Positions 39,026-42,148 of a stretch of DNA of 42,148 bases are shown in pieces. The first letter of the stretch is position 1; the number at the start of each line of letters is the position of its first letter. Origin of the DNA: Bradyrhizobium sp. 132 (GTDB lineage Bacteria; Pseudomonadota; Alphaproteobacteria; Rhizobiales; Xanthobacteraceae); assembly GCF_023074185.1 (NCBI RefSeq), contig NZ_JADPKY010000020.1:1-42148 (forward strand), in the 5' to 3' direction. The notes under the pieces are model-generated. The model ran no database searches, had not been told where the DNA came from, and was given only the letters and a program-made list of their open reading frames with translations. Position numbers and translations under genes: made by a program.

Positions 39026-39646
39026 ATGGGGTCACAGAATGATACGGCCACTGATTCGCGGCCGTCGGAATGGTACGAAAGTAAAGCTGCTCCAACTGAA
39101 GAGCTCGATGTGGTCCGCCTGAACGCCGCCCGCGCCAAGGCGGCCGACGAAATGGCCGCCGCCATCGCCCGCGAGCTCAACGGCCCCCTCACTGCGCTCC
39201 TGCTCTACATGGGCGAAATCAAGCACCACAGCGATCAGCTCGCGCCTGTGACGGGCGACCGTGCCTATTTGCAGCGGGTGGTGGAGAATGCGCTGGCGCA
39301 GACCGAGCGGGTTTGTGGCCTGGTCAAGCAGCTTGCCGGTTCTCACAAGGGCGGCCTGCCGACCGCGTCCAGGGCCGAGGACGCCGAATCGAAGGCCGCC
39401 GCGCGCGCGCCGCAGCGGGTGCCGAGCGCCGAAATCCTCGGCCTGTCAGGCCAGAAGCGGCTGACCAAGCGCGAGCGCGAGGTGCTGAGGCTGATCAGCG
39501 AGGGCTATTCGAACAAGCAGGGAGCGCTTCGGATGCAGATCAGTCCGCGCACCTTCGAGAGCCATCGCGCCGAGGCGATGCGCAAGCTCGGTGCGCGCAA
39601 CACCGCGGATCTCGTCCGTGCGGCGCTACTGCATTCGATCGACTGA
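39026..39646 (+). CDS. DHp-like / LuxR HTH hybrid regulator
   Basis: 206 residues. The middle part (about 35-105) resembles the dimerisation helix of FixL/NodV-type histidine kinases: ADEMAAAIARELNGPLTALLLYMGEI, where kinases have A-H-E-L-N-Q-P-L-T-A-I. The phosphoacceptor His is Arg49, so no phosphotransfer is expected; no ATPase domain follows. Instead, after a linker, comes a LuxR/NarL helix-turn-helix at about 146-201: LTKREREVLRLISEGYSNKQGALRMQISPRTFESHRAEAMRKLGARNTADLVRAAL. So a kinase dimerisation module has been joined to a DNA-binding domain. Likely a dimeric transcription factor that may couple to a partner kinase. No such kinase is next door. Confidence 0.82.
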   Translation: MGSQNDTATDSRPSEWYESKAAPTEELDVVRLNAARAKAADEMAAAIARELNGPLTALLLYMGEIKHHSDQLAPVTGDRAYLQRVVENALAQTERVCGLVKQLAGSHKGGLPTASRAEDAESKAAARAPQRVPSAEILGLSGQKRLTKREREVLRLISEGYSNKQGALRMQISPRTFESHRAEAMRKLGARNTADLVRAALLHSID

Positions 39647-39727
39647 ATGCTCTTGTGCCGTGCCGCCCGTCGGCGGCGAGGACCGGGCCCGAGCAATCTC
39701 GCGATAAAGCCCGGAGCCCGATCGCGC

Positions 39728-39976
39728 TCAGAAATAATCTTCAGCGAACGGACGTGCGCGCGACGAGGGCCGCAGCGGCTTGAGCTCTTCCTTTGGCCCG
39801 TTGGGAATGATGGTGATGGTCCAGCGGGGCGGTGTGCTCGATTCCTGCACCAGCACCGAACGCACGAAGCCAGTCACCGTCGCCTCGCCAGCGGTCACCG
39901 TCGCCATCCGGCCGTTGAACTGTGCGATGCGGAAGCGACGGACCTCTTTCTGGTCCGCAGTCTCGTAGGTGAACAT
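39728..39976 (-). CDS. Small protein of unknown function
   Basis: 82 residues. Supported as a gene by an excellent ribosome-binding site (aggaggg, 6 bases before ATG on the minus strand) and balanced composition. It reads like a compact beta-rich domain (FRIAQFNGRMATVTAGEATVTGFVRSVLVQES, PPRWTITIIPN), with a basic/acidic tail ending AEDYF. No signal peptide, Cys, or known motif. Similar small proteins occur in Bradyrhizobium in my impression, with no assigned role. Confidence 0.7.
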   Translation of the reverse strand: MFTYETADQKEVRRFRIAQFNGRMATVTAGEATVTGFVRSVLVQESSTPPRWTITIIPNGPKEELKPLRPSSRARPFAEDYF

Positions 39977-40076
39977 GGAAACCCTCCTGGTTTCCGGTGA
40001 CTATCGCCACTTATGATTAGCCTTCTGTGAAAATCCCAAACCGTAGAAGTACGGCGGGGATGCACGCATGAGTGGT

Positions 40077-40159
40077 CAGAGCGTTTTCGAGCGAAGTGGA
40101 TGCCGGTTCGCGTGAAGAAAACGCGTCAATAAGAATCTAGGCCTCCAAGAATCTAGGCC
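40077..40159. repeat. Intergenic repeat (gagcgttttcgagcgaagtgg family)
   Basis: The unit cagagcgttttcgagcgaag...cggttcgcgtgaagaaaacgcgtcaa is a very common rhizobial intergenic sequence (recognised from the genus). gcgttttc (40081-40088) pairs with gaaaacgc (40117-40124). Its tail aagaatctaggcc occurs twice, at 40131-40143 and 40147-40159; the second copy contains the stop codon (40153-40155) of the Hpt-type gene. Confidence 0.75.
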
Positions 40160-40530
40160 CCGGGCTCCTGCGCGCGCGCGGCGGCGTAGGCGGCGTCCAT
40201 CAGGTCCAGGAGATCGCGGAATTCGGGGCCACCCAGCCTCTCCGCGGTCATCTCCAGCCGCAGCGCCAGCGCCGCGAGCCTGACATAGCCGAACGTTGCG
40301 GCCGCGCTCTTCAGCGAATGCGCTTCGCGCGCGATCCTGCCGTGGTGCTGCGCGAGCGAGAGCGTGCGGAACTGTTGCAGGCGCGCGCAGGTCTCGCACC
40401 AGAACACGCCGCGCACTTCACCGGCACCGTCCTCGCCGATCTCGCGCACCAGCGCCTGGTACGCGCCCGGCTCGCGCGCGGGCTCGGCATCGAGCCCTGT
40501 CTGTGCCGCCGCGACGGTGACTTCGAACAT
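40153..40530 (-). CDS. Hpt-domain phosphotransfer protein
   Basis: 125 residues from ATG 40530 (MFEVTVAAAQTGLDAEPARE), preceded by gaggcaggt; a longer start at 40551 is possible. The Hpt signature AREAHSLKSAAATFGYVRLAALALRLE has the phosphoacceptor His71 in AHSLKSAA. Two Cys in FWCETCARL upstream are unusual. Such single-domain proteins carry phosphate between hybrid kinases and response regulators; cheA and other signalling genes are near but the partner is not known. The C-terminus (AAYAAARAQEPGA) ends inside an intergenic repeat, which supplies the stop codon. Confidence 0.82.
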   Translation of the reverse strand: MFEVTVAAAQTGLDAEPAREPGAYQALVREIGEDGAGEVRGVFWCETCARLQQFRTLSLAQHHGRIAREAHSLKSAAATFGYVRLAALALRLEMTAERLGGPEFRDLLDLMDAAYAAARAQEPGA

Positions 40531-40687
40531 GGTTTTACCTGCCTCGATCACGGTCCGTTTGCCGCCCGGCCCGTAACGGCTGCGCGTCAGGCCCGTGTCT
40601 ACGGCATCCCGATTTCAGTTCCGGTAGCAGGATGATCGGTGTTTGCAGGCCGGAATTAGCCGCCGGTTCACCACGCGGCGGCGCCGG

Positions 40688-41395
40688 TCAGTGCGGGCCG
40701 AGCAACCGGTCGTACTGCGCCTTCACGGTGGCGTAGCATTCGCACGCCGTCTGGCGCAGGCCGTCGAGGTTGAGGATCTGGATGTGCCCGCGGGTGTAGT
40801 GGATGAAATTGGCCTGCTGCAAGGTATTGGCGACCAGCGACACGCTGTTGCGCCGCGCTCCGATCATCTGCGCCATGGCCTCCTGGGTCAGCAGCAGCCG
40901 AAAGTCGCCGGAGAGGTCATGGGTGTGCAACAAGCAGCGCGACAGCCGCGATTCCACCGGATGGGCGGCGTTGCAGCCCGCAGTCTGCTGGACCTGCGCG
41001 TAGACCGCCAGCCCGTGACGCGTGAGTAGCGTCCGCAGGGTGCCGCTCTGGTCGGCCGCGACGCGCAGCACGTCGAGGTCCATCACGGAGGCGGAACCGG
41101 GAACCAGCACGATCGCCGTGTTCAGCGCGCAGGCATCGCCCATGGTCGAGAGCGTTCCGAGCAGGCTGTCGCGGCCGATCATGGCGACCTGCACATGCTC
41201 GCCCCTGGCGAGTTCCACCACCAGCGAGATGACGCCGCGGTGGGGAAAGTAGGCGCGCTTGAGCGTCTCGCCGGTCTCGACCAGCACCGCGTCATGCGGC
41301 AGATCGACCATACGCAAATGCGGACGGATCAATTCATAATCGTCTGCCGACAGCGCGGACAGGAAACCGTTGGATGAACGCACCATCGTTTCCAA
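40688..41395 (-). CDS. Crp/Fnr family transcriptional regulator
   Basis: 235 residues. Cyclic-nucleotide-binding-like N-terminal fold (VLVETGETLKRAYFPHRGVISLVVELARGEHVQVAMIGRDSLLG) and a C-terminal winged helix from about 160: LTQEAMAQMIGARRNSVSLVANTLQQANFIHYTRGHIQIL. No Cys cluster of the FNR type at the N-terminus, and the cAMP-contact motif (RxSE...) is absent, so it is neither typical FNR nor Crp; it belongs to the large group of Crp/Fnr regulators common in Bradyrhizobium. An alternative start is Met4. Its effector is unknown. The 656-base gap upstream probably carries its promoter. Confidence 0.88.
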   Translation of the reverse strand: METMVRSSNGFLSALSADDYELIRPHLRMVDLPHDAVLVETGETLKRAYFPHRGVISLVVELARGEHVQVAMIGRDSLLGTLSTMGDACALNTAIVLVPGSASVMDLDVLRVAADQSGTLRTLLTRHGLAVYAQVQQTAGCNAAHPVESRLSRCLLHTHDLSGDFRLLLTQEAMAQMIGARRNSVSLVANTLQQANFIHYTRGHIQILNLDGLRQTACECYATVKAQYDRLLGPH

Positions 41396-42051
41396 AGCTG
41401 CCTCCCGTCTCCTGGACCAGCGAGTCGCAGCACGCGAAACTGCTTGCTGCCCGGGTAAGTTTCATCATGTTCCCGTCGGGATATATTGGCAATTGGGACA
41501 AGATGTCCGTCCGCGGCTGCGACCGCGTGCACATCCGCGTCCAGAGGATGATCGCGCTGCTCGCCGCCATCAACGATTGTCTGCGGAGCACCGTCCCGAC
41601 GGCGATCTTGCCTCGGCGGGGTGCCTCGGTTAGCGCGGCACCGGCCGCAGCGGACGCGGTAACCGTTCGTTTACCGCAAAGCGCGGATCTGGCGAATCCC
41701 GGCAAAGCACCAAGCGACGGTGGCGAGAGCGCGCCGGATTGCAGGCGGCTCGGTTCAATTCCCCGAAGGCCGTGCATATCGTGCTTCACGAGCAGGGCTT
41801 TCCTGCGCGCCCGGCCTTGCTGTTATCGGCACGTTTACCCAATGCGTCCGGCCGTCGCGGCGTGGTGCCGGTCTGGCCGAAAAGCGCTGTCGCATGCGGT
41901 CGAACGACAAACTTCTCTTCAATATCCGTATTAGCACGGAGGATGAAATTAACGGGACCGTGAAAGGGGATGTCTAACGATCCAAGGTAGGGCTTCCGTC
42001 CATGCCAAGCGCGGCTCGGGCGTCGAGATCCAGGTCAGTAAGGCGTAGCTC
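41396..42051. other. Gene-free stretch before cheA
   Basis: 656 bases. The longest frames (for example plus 41374-41934) overlap the Crp/Fnr start and have no coding character. Just before cheA a tiny frame with a fair ribosome-binding site reads MSNDPR (ATG about 41970, stop 41988-41990), and another frame open from 41953 ends in a stop at 42046-42048 (VHAKRGSGVEIQVSKA) but lacks a start; either could be chance. The cheA promoter is presumably here. Confidence 0.4.
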
Positions 42052-42148
42052 ATGGATGATCTGTTGCGGGAGTTTTTGACGGAAACCGGCGAGAGCCTGG
42101 ACACGGTGGACAATCAGCTTGTGAAGTTCGAGCAGGAGCCGAACAACG
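42052..42148 (+). CDS. cheA: Chemotaxis histidine kinase CheA (N-terminal fragment, cut by window edge)
   Basis: Only the first 32 codons are in the window: MDDLLREFLTETGESLDTVDNQLVKFEQEPNN. This is the first helix of the P1 Hpt domain of CheA (FxxE...L...L...E...N) and matches the alphaproteobacterial CheA start. The kinase receives signals from chemoreceptors and phosphorylates CheY/CheB. The remainder of a che cluster should lie to the right. Confidence 0.8.
   Translation, partial: MDDLLREFLTETGESLDTVDNQLVKFEQEPNN

Noticed and set aside
41374..41934. 186-codon plus-strand frame before cheA
   Set aside because: Starts inside the divergent Crp/Fnr start region; rich in Arg/Cys/Pro/Ser with no structure.
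41953..42048. Short frame ending VHAKRGSGVEIQVSKA just before cheA
   Set aside because: Sounds like a protein end, but no start codon in the open part; could be real only with an upstream frameshift. Not called.

Overview
The window is high-GC alphaproteobacterial chromosome, most likely Bradyrhizobium or a close relative in the Nitrobacteraceae. The evidence is the atpHAGDC operon, the block rplU-rpmA-obg-proBA-nadD-rsfS-rlmH-envC-ctpA in the usual alphaproteobacterial order, the style of the protein sequences, and at least six kinds of intergenic inverted repeat of the sort that litter Bradyrhizobium genomes. The species assignment is inference; no rRNA or marker search was possible.

Layout. 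1-1395: an RlpA-type lipoprotein/lytic-transglycosylase-like gene (minus) with a strong bidirectional terminator, then a 635-base gene-free stretch leading into the ATP synthase F1 operon. 1396-6506: atpH, atpA, atpG, atpD, atpC (plus). 6657-8225: a class III adenylate cyclase gene whose reading frame is broken by a single in-frame TGA between the catalytic domain and a membrane-anchored, cysteine-repeat C-terminal part. 8493-18163: a long minus-strand block read right to left: proB, proA, nadD, rsfS, rlmH, envC-like, ctpA, a divergent polysaccharide deacetylase, and two tandem rppH-type Nudix hydrolases. 18353-21086: a TctC/Bug solute-binding protein and a convergent sulfatase-family hydrolase. 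21185-25538: obg, a MaoC-type hydratase, an EamA exporter (plus), a GNAT acetyltransferase, rpmA and rplU, the last with a clear sigma70-type promoter. 25883-27037: a ROK-type sugar-kinase homologue whose conserved blocks are in circularly permuted order.

27472-27561 is tRNA-Ser(CGA). Directly behind it lies an accessory island (about 27562-34720) of different character: a DNA cytosine-5 methyltransferase (plus) facing tail to tail a minus-strand set made of a Vsr-type endonuclease, a MutL/MORC-like GHKL ATPase (frameshifted), a histidine-kinase-like GHKL ATPase, and a large protein with a receiver-like domain. A decayed DUF2130 fragment sits at the far edge. This combination of DNA modification, patch-repair-type nuclease, two GHKL ATPases and a phosphorelay-like pair is the best candidate for an unusual defence (restriction-like) system in the window. 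No integrase or att duplication is visible.

34806-42148 returns to core-like chromosome rich in signalling genes: an EamA exporter, a degenerate REC-EAL protein, an unrecognised 387-residue protein, a DHp-LuxR hybrid lacking the phosphoacceptor His, a small conserved-looking protein, an Hpt protein, a Crp/Fnr regulator, and the first 32 codons of cheA at the right edge.
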